A stretch of 29,845 nucleotides of DNA. Origin: a virus. Shown piece after piece: positions 20,641-27,771 of the stretch. The notes under the pieces are model-generated. The model did no database searches. It was not told where the DNA came from and saw only the letters and a list, made by a program, of their open reading frames with translations. The stretch's first letter is position 1. Every line of letters begins with the position of its first letter. The stretch covers positions 1 through 29,845 of IMG/VR virus record IMGVR_UViG_3300044742_000092; one strand, 5' to 3'. The translations under genes and the position numbers were made by a program.

Positions 20641-21245
20641 GCGACGAGGGAGAGGCGGTAGCCGGTGAGGAGTTGGGCGACGTCGGGGTCGAGCCGACCG
20701 GAGATCCGCATCGGCCCGAACTCGCCCCATCCGGACACACCTTCGGGGGATTTGCGGCGTTGCAGGATGCGGGATACCTGCATCTGGCAGGCTTGGCTGA
20801 CCGGCTCAGGGATGGCAGGCCAGCCCCACGTACCGGTCACCTGCACGAGCCCGATGCGCCCCGGGTAGTAGGGGCAGGGGAAGACCCGGTTCCCGGTCGA
20901 GTGCAGACTCCGGTACGGCTTCGCTTCGGGTGACGCCACGTTGAGCGGCAGGAGCTGGTAGTCGGCGGCCGCCCAGGTCGTCTCGAAGGTGCCGTCCTGG
21001 TTTTCGTCGGTCTTGACCGCGGTCACCGTCGTCACGTCGGTCAGGTCGACGCATTGGCCATCGTCGGAGTCGAACACGCGGGCAGTCCCAGCCGTGGTCG
21101 CCCAGAACTGCCGTCGGCAGTAGTTGTCGATCCACCGGGAGACGGTGGTGACGATGTTCTCGATACGGGAGTCGTCGAGGTTGTCGGTGAGCCCAATCCA
21201 ACCCTTCGCCTCAGGAAGGGTCGCGTACCCATTGACGATGGCCAA
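20637..21245 (-). CDS. Head-tail connector protein, gp6-like (202 aa)
   Basis: The frame starts at TTG 21245 after a GAGAGGG stretch; no ATG precedes the conserved residues. MAIVNGYATLPEAKGWIGLT, then DDSRIENIVTTVSRWIDNYC, RRQFWATTAGTARVFDSDDG, DYQLLPLNVASPEAKPYRSL and VTGTWGWPAIPEPVSQACQM are landmarks of the phage gp6-like head-tail connector: an N-terminal helical pair with E/K, a C-R-R-Q-F turn and a central G-x-W-G-W. It joins portal and tail. The gene is preceded by two lipoprotein genes, which is unusual. Confidence 0.8.
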   Translation of the reverse strand: MAIVNGYATLPEAKGWIGLTDNLDDSRIENIVTTVSRWIDNYCRRQFWATTAGTARVFDSDDGQCVDLTDVTTVTAVKTDENQDGTFETTWAAADYQLLPLNVASPEAKPYRSLHSTGNRVFPCPYYPGRIGLVQVTGTWGWPAIPEPVSQACQMQVSRILQRRKSPEGVSGWGEFGPMRISGRLDPDVAQLLTGYRLSLVA

Positions 21246-21259
21246 GCGGGATCACCCTC

Positions 21260-21595
21260 TCAAGGTGTTGGCGGGATCTCGCCGAAGGTGAGCGCCCAAC
21301 CCTCAGGCTGATGACAGCCAGGAGTCGCGGTCGGTTCATCCACATACCAGCCGGCTGCGGTGTTGGTCCATCGTGTGGCGCAGCGGAACGCGGCGGGCTG
21401 CTCGGCGACGAAGGTTTCGTAACCAGCTTCGACCCGTTGTCCGTTGGCCCGGATGTAGCGGGTGCAGGCGGGGTGACCGGTCGGATCGCAGGGGTGCTTC
21501 TCGACCGGGGCGCCGTTGCTGGCGACACCACAGGCGGCGAGTGTCGCCACGAGGGTTGCAACGAACGTCAGTCGAGGGTGCTGTTGCCCGGTCAT
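21260..21595 (-). CDS. Putative secreted lipoprotein in head gene block (111 aa)
   Basis: ATG 21595 overlaps the stop of the metzincin-like gene (ATGA). The N-terminus MTGQQHPRLTFVATLVATLA is a short signal with lipobox TLAAC (Cys22). Four more Cys (HPCDPTGHPACTRY, AFRCATRW, TPGCHQPEG) suggest disulphides in the mature domain, which is small and beta-rich (AGYETFVAEQPAA, AAGWYVDEP). No family recognised. It is co-expressed with the putative metalloprotease by overlap, so it could act with it on the cell surface or be its partner. A longer upstream frame is a shadow of the protease gene. Confidence 0.75.
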   Translation of the reverse strand: MTGQQHPRLTFVATLVATLAACGVASNGAPVEKHPCDPTGHPACTRYIRANGQRVEAGYETFVAEQPAAFRCATRWTNTAAGWYVDEPTATPGCHQPEGWALTFGEIPPTP

Positions 21596-22209
21596 CGGTA
21601 GCCCGCCCTTTGCAGCATCTGCTGGTCTTGGATGCCCCACCAGTTCGGCCGTAGCCCTGTCGCGTCGGACCAGTAGAACCCGCAGTAGGACATCACCCCG
21701 AGATAGGTCTGCGGCGCGCAGGTGTCGATGCCACCACCGGGGGTGAAACCGAGGCAGTGGCCGATCTCGTGCTGAAGGACGGTCGTTGTCAGGATCACGG
21801 TGCCGGCCGCGTGTTCCGACCACAACAGCCGGCACTCGCGCATCGTGCCGCCGGGGTTCAAGTAGAGCTCGGGGTAGGCGCCGATGGCGTTGGCTGCGTT
21901 GTTGCAAGCGGTGCCAGCCGGGTTGTAGTCGCTCCATTTGCAGAGGATCGGGCGGCTTGCAAAGGTGATGTCAGCAGTCGCGGTCGAGACGGGCTGGAAC
22001 AGTTGCCATCCGGCCGTGTAGTTCCACGGCGCAAGCAGGTCGGCATCAGCCGTCACCCCGGGCAGGTCGGGGATCGGGGCGACACTGATCGACTGCCGAT
22101 TCGGGGTTCGTGCCTTCGACCAGCCGCCGTTGCCGAGGCTGGGGCCGCATGCTGTCACCGAGACGACGAGGGCAAGGCCCGCTGTTGCCGTCAGCAGGCG
22201 ACGGGTCAT
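21592..22209 (-). CDS. Metzincin-like metalloprotease lipoprotein (205 aa)
   Basis: ATG 22209 overlaps the stop of the preceding gene. Signal MTRRLLTATAGLALVVSVTA then Cys21: lipobox VTAC. Residues 146-154 (QHEIGHCLG) carry the HExxH zinc motif, and ~22 residues later GVMSYC gives a metzincin Met-turn, so this looks like a matrixin-type peptidase. The third ligand of HExxHxxGxxH falls on Pro157, so it is missing or replaced (for example by Asp162). The Met-turn is close to HExxH, again unlike a standard matrixin. Six further Cys are present. It is unexpected in the structural block. Activity not certain. Confidence 0.75.
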   Translation of the reverse strand: MTRRLLTATAGLALVVSVTACGPSLGNGGWSKARTPNRQSISVAPIPDLPGVTADADLLAPWNYTAGWQLFQPVSTATADITFASRPILCKWSDYNPAGTACNNAANAIGAYPELYLNPGGTMRECRLLWSEHAAGTVILTTTVLQHEIGHCLGFTPGGGIDTCAPQTYLGVMSYCGFYWSDATGLRPNWWGIQDQQMLQRAGYR

Positions 22210-22409
22210 TTATTGGCGGCCGGCTTCCGGGCCTTGTTCGCTGGCGGCGCCGCTTGCTTGGTGGCGGCGTCCAGCTCGGTCACCACTGCGGCCGGGACAG
22301 GCTGCCCGGCCGGATAGGCGAGTACCGAGGCGGCCGGGTCGCCCTGGGCGACGTGGCGGCCATCGTCGGTCAGCCAGATGTGGTGGTCGAGGGTGACGAC
22401 GCCGCTCAT
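22206..22409 (-). CDS. Small head-block protein (67 aa)
   Basis: ATG 22409 overlaps the stop of the upstream gene and its TGA overlaps the protease-like gene. MSGVVTLDHHIWLTDDGRHV then AQGDPAASVLAYPAGQPVP form a short beta-rich N-terminal part, and the C-terminus is a Pro/Ala/Lys tail (APPANKARKPAANK). The first part resembles small phage proteins with a D-G-R-x-V-x-x-G-D-P turn seen next to capsid genes. It is likely a head accessory protein. Confidence 0.65.
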   Translation of the reverse strand: MSGVVTLDHHIWLTDDGRHVAQGDPAASVLAYPAGQPVPAAVVTELDAATKQAAPPANKARKPAANK

Positions 22410-22816
22410 CGGTAGAAGAGCACGACGCGCATCTTGCCGGCGGTCACGGTGCCGGTTGCGATGGTCGCCACGATCGAGCGGGCCACGGTCGTCTTGAGGG
22501 TTGTGGCGCCGGTGAACGCCGGGGTGATCGACTTGCGGCCGGTCGTCGAGTACGGGGCACCCGACACGACGGTCGCCGTTTGGATGTCGTTGGCGCCTTC
22601 GACGCTGATTGCCATAGTGGCGGCCGAGCCGGTCGTGAACAGGGTGTCAACTTCGAGGTAGCCACCGGTGATGACAGAACCGGCGGGGATGTAGTTGCCG
22701 ATGCTGTCGTCCGCGGAGGCGCGCAGTGTGATGGCGGAGATGGCGCCGCCGTCTACGGCGAAGTCGTATTCGCCCTTGGCCTCCTTGAGACCGCGGGTTG
22801 CTTCGATGGTGGCCAT
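22406..22816 (-). CDS. Capsid decoration-like protein (136 aa)
   Basis: ATG 22816 has AAGGAG six bases upstream. MATIEATRGLKEAKGEYDFA, AISAITLRASADDSIGNYIP, GSVITGGYLEVDTLFTTGSA and TVTAGKMRVVLFYR show many short beta strands with G-S-V-I and G-x-L-E-V pairs. The layout (Gly-rich barrel ending in R-V-x-L-F-Y-R) resembles small phage head proteins. It is in the usual place downstream of the major capsid protein. Role inferred. Confidence 0.7.
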   Translation of the reverse strand: MATIEATRGLKEAKGEYDFAVDGGAISAITLRASADDSIGNYIPAGSVITGGYLEVDTLFTTGSAATMAISVEGANDIQTATVVSGAPYSTTGRKSITPAFTGATTLKTTVARSIVATIATGTVTAGKMRVVLFYR

Positions 22817-22829
22817 GATGTCTCCTTGG

Positions 22830-23090
22830 TCAGACGCGTAGGACTGAGATGACGGCGTCGGCGCCGCCGGAACGGATGGCGAACAGGACGTCGCCCGGGT
22901 CGAGGGTCACGTAGATCGCGGCAGAGGCGGCGAGCGAGTAGCCGGCGCCGGCGGTGACGCCCGAAGGGCCTAGGTCCGCGGCGTTAGCCGAGGTGTTCGT
23001 CACGAACATCGGCGTCGGCGACAGAGGGTCGGCCGTGTTGAGGGCCACCGCGCTGGTGGACGCGGTGACCCTCGCAGCAGTGATCGCCAT
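22830..23090 (-). CDS. Small capsid-associated beta protein (86 aa)
   Basis: ATG 23090 has AAGGAGGAG six bases upstream, the strongest ribosome site in the window. MAITAARVTASTSAVALNTA, FVTNTSANAADLGPSGVTAG and YVTLDPGDVLFAIRSGGADA are landmarks; A-D-L-G-P-x-G-V-T-A-G-x-G-Y-x-L is a repeated motif in small proteins downstream of phage major capsid genes. It is probably a head-decorating or head-completion protein. The strong site suits a protein needed in many copies. Confidence 0.75.
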   Translation of the reverse strand: MAITAARVTASTSAVALNTADPLSPTPMFVTNTSANAADLGPSGVTAGAGYSLAASAAIYVTLDPGDVLFAIRSGGADAVISVLRV

Positions 23091-23121
23091 AAGGCTCCTC
23101 CTTCTCAGGAGGACTGGCCTC

Positions 23122-23697
23122 CTATGGCTTCTTGTTGCCTTCGCGCAGAGCTGACAGACGGCAAGCGTTAGAGCAGAACCGTGACCCCGCTACCCGACTG
23201 GCCTTGTTCCAGTAGTGGGCTCCGCACCCTTCGCACACCTGCTCCACGCGACGTGGTCTCGTCTGCGGGAAGTCGTGGATGCGCTGATGCTCTTCGTTCG
23301 TGACGACGAGCAGATTCTCGGGACGGTTGTCGTCCTTCACGCCGTTGATGTGGTGAACGTGCTCATCGGGCAAAAGCGGATGCCCAAGCAATCGCTCCAC
23401 GACGAGCCGATGCTCAAGCCGCCACTTTTTGATGCCAACCCGCACGACCGCGTAGCCCTGCTGGTTGATGTACCGGGTGACCTTCGTCCGTTCCACACCG
23501 CGCTGCGCTTCGTTCTTGCAGGCGTGAGAACAGAACCGACCCTCACCGTTAGCGAGTTGGTTCGCTTGGAAGTAAGAGACAGTCCCGCACTGTTCGCAGG
23601 ATCGGGACTCGCCAGTCTTCTTGCGGCCGTTGCAGTAATAGCAACGCTTCCGCTTGCCGTACGGATGATCACATAGTGGACAGCTGGGGATCTCCAT
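23122..23697 (-). CDS. HNH endonuclease inserted after the major capsid gene (191 aa)
   Basis: ATG 23697 follows GGGGG. The N-terminal ~65 residues carry several Cys pairs (CPLCDHPYGKRKRCYYCNG, CEQCGTV, CSHAC), then YINQQGYAVVRVGIKKWRLE and the HNH core EHRLVVERLLGHPLLPDEHV-HHINGVKDDNRPENLL, in which His115/His116, Asn118 and a later His137 are seen. A final CEGCG...CSNAC ribbon closes it. Its codons are visibly less G/C-biased than the flanking structural genes, which fits recent arrival by homing. It lies between capsid and decoration-like genes. Confidence 0.93.
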   Translation of the reverse strand: MEIPSCPLCDHPYGKRKRCYYCNGRKKTGESRSCEQCGTVSYFQANQLANGEGRFCSHACKNEAQRGVERTKVTRYINQQGYAVVRVGIKKWRLEHRLVVERLLGHPLLPDEHVHHINGVKDDNRPENLLVVTNEEHQRIHDFPQTRPRRVEQVCEGCGAHYWNKASRVAGSRFCSNACRLSALREGNKKP

Positions 23698-23736
23698 GAC
23701 CCCCAGCCTACCACTAGAATCCCGTCACAATGCCAA

Positions 23737-24981
23737 TCAAAGGCCTGTGACCGTGCAGAGCGCGGCGGGTCGGTAGACGACCAACGCGACTCGCATGTCA
23801 GCCCGGAGGGCCTGCTTGCCCTCGATGAAGAACGTCGAGTGGCTGTTGGACACCTGGACTTCGATGCCCCGCCGGGTGACCAGCTGGGTGTAGGTGCCGA
23901 AGTCGCCGACGAGGGCGGTGCCGAGCGTGATGGCGTCCGACTGGGCGACCATCAGACCCCACATGCGCGACGGTCCGGCATCGGAGGGGTTGCCCCAGAT
24001 GTAGATGCCGTCGGCGGTGCGGAGCAGGCGGATGTCCTGCCAGTTGGTCGGGTGGTACACGATGCCGTCGGGGTTGGCTCGGCCGGTGACCTGCACCTTG
24101 ACCATCGCCTTGTAGACGGCGTCGGGGGACGGGTCGGCGCCCTTGGCCTGGGTTGAGATGCCGGCGACGTTCAGGAACCCGGTCAGGTTCGGCGGCGTGC
24201 CGTTCCCGGTGAGGATCTGACCGTCGAGCCGTTGGCGAAGCATGAACGGCAGCCGCTGGTTCAGGTAGCTCTCGACCATGGGGACGTCGTCGAGTTGCTC
24301 ATCGGTGACGGGGAGGAACGTGGCGATCTTGCGGACCGTGTTCGTCGTCACCGTGAACGCCTCGGCCGACTCTGCGTAGGTGCCACCTTCGGAGGCTTCC
24401 GCAGCCGAGTTGGTGAACGTCGATTCCACCATGTACACGACCGCTGCTTGATCGGTCGCACCCGGGGGCACCAGGTCGATGACCTGGATGGGCCGGGTGG
24501 CGGCGTCGACGACGCGACCGGTGCGGATCGTCTCGGGTGCCCAGCCGGCGCTGGTGGTCATCAGCGTCTTCAACTCGACATCAAGGTGGGCCTCGGGGCC
24601 GGTAGAGCCGGTGCGGCCCTTGTACGCCTGCGACTCGGTGAAGAGACGGCCGACGGACTTGGCCTGCTGCTGCCCGGCGGGGGGAGCCTCGGTGCCCGTC
24701 TCGGTGCCCGGCTTGTTCTCGTCGGAGAGGCCGGCGACGCGGATGCGCTCGGCGGCCTGCTTGACGCCTTTCAGCTCGTTGCGCTGCGTGCCGAGATCGG
24801 TCAACTCGTCGTTGAGCTTGCGGATGTGGGCGGCCTTCGCGGACGTGTCACCGGCGACGACCTTGACCTTGCGGAGGTCGACGTCGTCGCCGGCTTCGGA
24901 GAAGATGAGGCCGAGCTCGTCGTTGCGCTGCTTGATCTTGCCTTCGAGCTCGTCGAGGGCGGGCATGGTGATCGGGGACAT
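23737..24981 (-). CDS. Major capsid protein, HK97 fold (414 aa)
   Basis: ATG 24981 follows AAGGAG seven bases upstream. Residues ~1-105 form a helical delta (scaffold-like) domain (ALDELEGKIKQRNDELGLIF, AAHIRKLNDELTDLGTQRNE), which the prohead protease is expected to remove. The rest carries typical HK97 landmarks: VVDAATRPIQVIDLVPPGAT, FTNSAAEASEGGTYAESAEA, VRKIATFLPVTDEQLDDVPM, LRQRLDGQILTGNGTPPNLT, DGIVYHPTNWQDIRLLR and a C-terminal RADMRVALVVYRPAALCTV. It builds the icosahedral shell. The 38-base gap to the protease holds the ribosome site. Confidence 0.95.
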   Translation of the reverse strand: MSPITMPALDELEGKIKQRNDELGLIFSEAGDDVDLRKVKVVAGDTSAKAAHIRKLNDELTDLGTQRNELKGVKQAAERIRVAGLSDENKPGTETGTEAPPAGQQQAKSVGRLFTESQAYKGRTGSTGPEAHLDVELKTLMTTSAGWAPETIRTGRVVDAATRPIQVIDLVPPGATDQAAVVYMVESTFTNSAAEASEGGTYAESAEAFTVTTNTVRKIATFLPVTDEQLDDVPMVESYLNQRLPFMLRQRLDGQILTGNGTPPNLTGFLNVAGISTQAKGADPSPDAVYKAMVKVQVTGRANPDGIVYHPTNWQDIRLLRTADGIYIWGNPSDAGPSRMWGLMVAQSDAITLGTALVGDFGTYTQLVTRRGIEVQVSNSHSTFFIEGKQALRADMRVALVVYRPAALCTVTGL

Positions 24982-25019
24982 GGGGTTGCTCCTTCTGAGC
25001 GTTCGAGGGGTGGGTGCAG

Positions 25020-26186
25020 CTAGGCGGAGAGGCGGCGCTGCATGGCGACGTATCGCGCGTACTGGTGCGCCATGTCGTCGTCGGGGGTGTCACAGAGCGC
25101 GGCGATCTCACGCAGGTCATCGCCGATCCAGTCCAGGATCTCGCGGTTGACCAAGGAAAGGCCCTTGCCCTTGGGATGCGATGCGCGCACGGCGACCACA
25201 CGACGCATCATCTGCAACAGATCATCGACCCCGACCAGGGTGACGGCTGCTTCGTCAACGACCTTCACTTCACCGCCTGCCGCCCGCAGATCAGGCACAT
25301 CCCGATCGGCGTCACGCAGGTGGGTGGCGAGGTGTTCGTACACGTCGTGGCGGTCGGCGTCAGGGACAGACTGCCCCTTCGCCCCGTTCAGGACGGCGAT
25401 GCCGGCGACGAGCGCCCGGACGTTGGCGGGGCCGTCGATGCCGTGGTGATGCGGGAACCGGTAGGAGGCCTTGGCGGTGGGATCCCCGTCGCACCAGGCG
25501 TACACGGAGCGGAGCGCGTCGACGCCGGCGTCGGGCGGGATGGCGTCGACGATGGCGGCGGCGTCCCAGGCGCGGGCGGTGATCTCCGTCGAGTGGGAGC
25601 GAATCGCCTTGGTGGACACGGTCGCCGTCCTCTCGCCGTTGCGGAGTGCGTAGGAATCGATCGCACGACGAACGGCGGCTGGGTCACTGCCGTTCGGCAG
25701 GTTGACAGTCACGGTGTTCGCGTCTGACTTGGCGGAGAGGGTGCGGGTGTTGACGCCGGCGCCGATCAGAACCGGGGACACCTCATGAACCTTCAGCTTC
25801 GAGAGGAAGCGGACCTTCTGGCCGTCCTGCTCACCGAAGCTGTACTCGACCGGGTCATATCCGTAAGACCACTCGCCGAGCCCCTTATCGGCGAGCGCCT
25901 TGACCGTGGCGAACGTGTCGCGGCCGTGGGTGGTGTCCATGAAGAACTGGCCTTCGAGGACGGCCTGTTTGGCGGTGGAACGGATCGAACCGAGGCCGAC
26001 GGGCAGCTGCCCGTCCCAAGAGGCGTGGCCGTAGGCGGAGATGGGGACGGTGGCACCTTCGTCGAACGCGTCGGGCTGGGTGACGTCGCCGTCTTTGTCG
26101 ATGACCCCGAAGGTGCTGAAGACGGCGCGGACCTCGCCGCGGGCTTCGTCCTTCACCTCTAGGCGGGTCAGTTGCTTGTAGTCCAT
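25020..26186 (-). CDS. Prohead protease fusion with embedded tape-measure-like motif and C-terminal domain (388 aa)
   Basis: ATG 26186 shares one base with the portal stop. Residues ~1-155 match the HK97-type prohead serine protease: EVRAVFSTFGVIDKDGDVTQ, YGHASW (His54), GEWSYGYDPVEYSF (Ser107) and VHEVSPVLIGAG. Residues 158-186 (VTVNLPNGSDPAAVRRAIDS and following) match the tape-measure C-terminus at 21 of 28 positions. A domain at ~205-300 (YRFPHHHGIDGPANVRALVA) is common after phage prohead proteases, and the last ~70 residues are helical (HPKGKGLSLVNREILDWIGD). It should mature the capsid by cleaving the delta domain. Confidence 0.85.
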   Translation of the reverse strand: MDYKQLTRLEVKDEARGEVRAVFSTFGVIDKDGDVTQPDAFDEGATVPISAYGHASWDGQLPVGLGSIRSTAKQAVLEGQFFMDTTHGRDTFATVKALADKGLGEWSYGYDPVEYSFGEQDGQKVRFLSKLKVHEVSPVLIGAGVNTRTLSAKSDANTVTVNLPNGSDPAAVRRAIDSYALRNGERTATVSTKAIRSHSTEITARAWDAAAIVDAIPPDAGVDALRSVYAWCDGDPTAKASYRFPHHHGIDGPANVRALVAGIAVLNGAKGQSVPDADRHDVYEHLATHLRDADRDVPDLRAAGGEVKVVDEAAVTLVGVDDLLQMMRRVVAVRASHPKGKGLSLVNREILDWIGDDLREIAALCDTPDDDMAHQYARYVAMQRRLSA

Positions 26187-27577
26187 CAACGTGCTCCCTG
26201 GGTGGCGTTCGTGGGGGTCGCGCCGTTCGTGGCGGGCGTCGTCGTGGTGCCGGGTTCCTGCAGCTGCACGCTGAGCTTCCCGGTGTGGCGCAGCAGCGAC
26301 CAGTCCTCAGCGTCGACCGCCTTGATCACCGATGCGGGCTCGAACCCTCCGTCGGTCAGGGTGCGGATGGTTCCGGCCTGCTTCTGCTGGATGTCGGCCA
26401 CGTCGGCCCGGTCTTCGCGGAGGAAGGCCACGTGACGATCGTCGTAGTACAGGTCCGTGTCCGGGCCTGGTGATTCGACGAGGGTGGCGAGGCTGGCCGC
26501 CGCCGAGCCCCACAGCGGACGGATGAGTCCGTCAGCCATGGTCCGCCGAGCGACCCCGGCGTTGCCGGCGTTGAGCGACGAACCGGCCAACCCTTCGGAG
26601 ATCCCGAGGATGACGGCAGGCACCCGGGAGTCGACAGCGATACGGGTCTCCGAGGCACCCTGGGTGGACTTGAAGTCGAGCTGGCGCAGGTCGGCGCCGA
26701 CCAAGGTGACGTCCGCTCCGCCACCGAGGAACAATGTCTTGTATGCCTTGTCGACACCCTTGTGCTGCTTCTCGAAGCTGGCGACGAACTCGTTGAACTC
26801 GTCCGCGCCGATGTCCTTGTCGAGCGACGCTATGGCGGACAGGGTGGCGCCATTCTCGAAGAACTTGAGCTTGTGTGTCGTCGCGGCCCGATCGGCGGCG
26901 ATCTCACGCAACGTCGGCGTGAGCCACGACATGCCCCGGAACCGGGCCGACGGATCGGGGATCGGGGAGTAGTGGCACACCTGGGCGGGGGTAAGCAACG
27001 TCGAGGACTTCGAGACGCCACCGTTCGTGATGATGTTGCCGTACGGCTCGTGGAGGTAGCCGACCGGCTGAGCATCCAACGCGCGAGGGTCACCGGAGCG
27101 GGCACCGACGATGATCGTCACCTGATCGGGTCGCATGATGACGATGCGTCGACCAGGACCGGTCGCGGCTGCGCCGTAGCGGCCGTTGTCGTCGACGACG
27201 GTGGCGTAGAAGTTGCCGCCGAGCGAACGGTCCACTTCCATCCGCATCAGAAGCTCGCGAGTCGTCCCGTTCGGCCAGGGCCGCTCGAGGATCGAGAGTG
27301 CCTGGGTGCCGAACAGATCACCGGGACCGCCGGGGACACCCTTGCGGAAGGGGCGCCACAGGAAGCGGGCCTCGGAGAAGACGAGCTGCGTGGCGAGGAT
27401 GCAGGCGAAGACGATCCCGTCGGCCTTGTAGGCACCCTGGATGTAGCCCTCGAAGTCGTTTTCGATCGTCTCGCGCTCAGGCTGGTTGCTGGAGAGCAGC
27501 GATGTCCGATAGCGGTCCAACGCCCAGAACGGCGGTTCGGACCAGCCCTTGCGTGCGAGTCGGTTGATGAGCTTCAC
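26186..27577 (-). CDS. Portal protein (463 aa)
   Basis: GTG 27577 overlaps the stop of the 61-residue membrane gene (GTGA); the longer frame to 27676 has only an Arg-rich shadow, so the GTG is chosen. MKLINRLARKGWSEPPFWAL at the start is followed by YKADGIVFACILATQLVFSE, LFGTQALSILERPWPNGTTR, LLMRMEVDRSLGGNFYATVV, LTPAQVCHYSPIPDPSARFR, HKLKFFENGATLSAIASLDK and GISEGLAGSSLNAGNAGVAR. These are standard landmarks of siphovirus portal (Phage_portal) proteins. It forms the dodecameric DNA channel at one capsid vertex. Confidence 0.95.
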   Translation of the reverse strand: MKLINRLARKGWSEPPFWALDRYRTSLLSSNQPERETIENDFEGYIQGAYKADGIVFACILATQLVFSEARFLWRPFRKGVPGGPGDLFGTQALSILERPWPNGTTRELLMRMEVDRSLGGNFYATVVDDNGRYGAAATGPGRRIVIMRPDQVTIIVGARSGDPRALDAQPVGYLHEPYGNIITNGGVSKSSTLLTPAQVCHYSPIPDPSARFRGMSWLTPTLREIAADRAATTHKLKFFENGATLSAIASLDKDIGADEFNEFVASFEKQHKGVDKAYKTLFLGGGADVTLVGADLRQLDFKSTQGASETRIAVDSRVPAVILGISEGLAGSSLNAGNAGVARRTMADGLIRPLWGSAAASLATLVESPGPDTDLYYDDRHVAFLREDRADVADIQQKQAGTIRTLTDGGFEPASVIKAVDAEDWSLLRHTGKLSVQLQEPGTTTTPATNGATPTNATQGAR

Positions 27578-27759
27578 GAGCCACCCACATCGAGCAGCAG
27601 GAGCACGGCGAGAGCGGCGAGGAGAGTGCCGGCGGTGATGAACCCGGCCGGCCGGTAGATCAGCTGCACACCCCACGAGATGAGCGTCGCGGCGGCGACG
27701 AGGAGGACGACCAGGACTGCTTGTGAGATTCGGCTAGGGGCCTCAGGCTTGTCAGGCAC
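27574..27759 (-). CDS. Small two-helix membrane protein between terminase and portal (61 aa)
   Basis: GTG 27759 has GGAGG four bases upstream; TGA overlaps the portal GTG. MPDKPEAPSRISQAVLVVLL leads into a hydrophobic helix (VAAATLISWGVQLIY), a short loop RPAGF, and a second one (ITAGTLLAALAVLLLLDV), ending GGS. Similar small membrane proteins in the terminase-portal interval occur in some actinophages. Its role is unknown; a holin-like action or an association with DNA packaging at the membrane are both possible. Confidence 0.7.
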   Translation of the reverse strand: MPDKPEAPSRISQAVLVVLLVAAATLISWGVQLIYRPAGFITAGTLLAALAVLLLLDVGGS

Positions 27760-27771
27760 AGGGCCTCCCGT

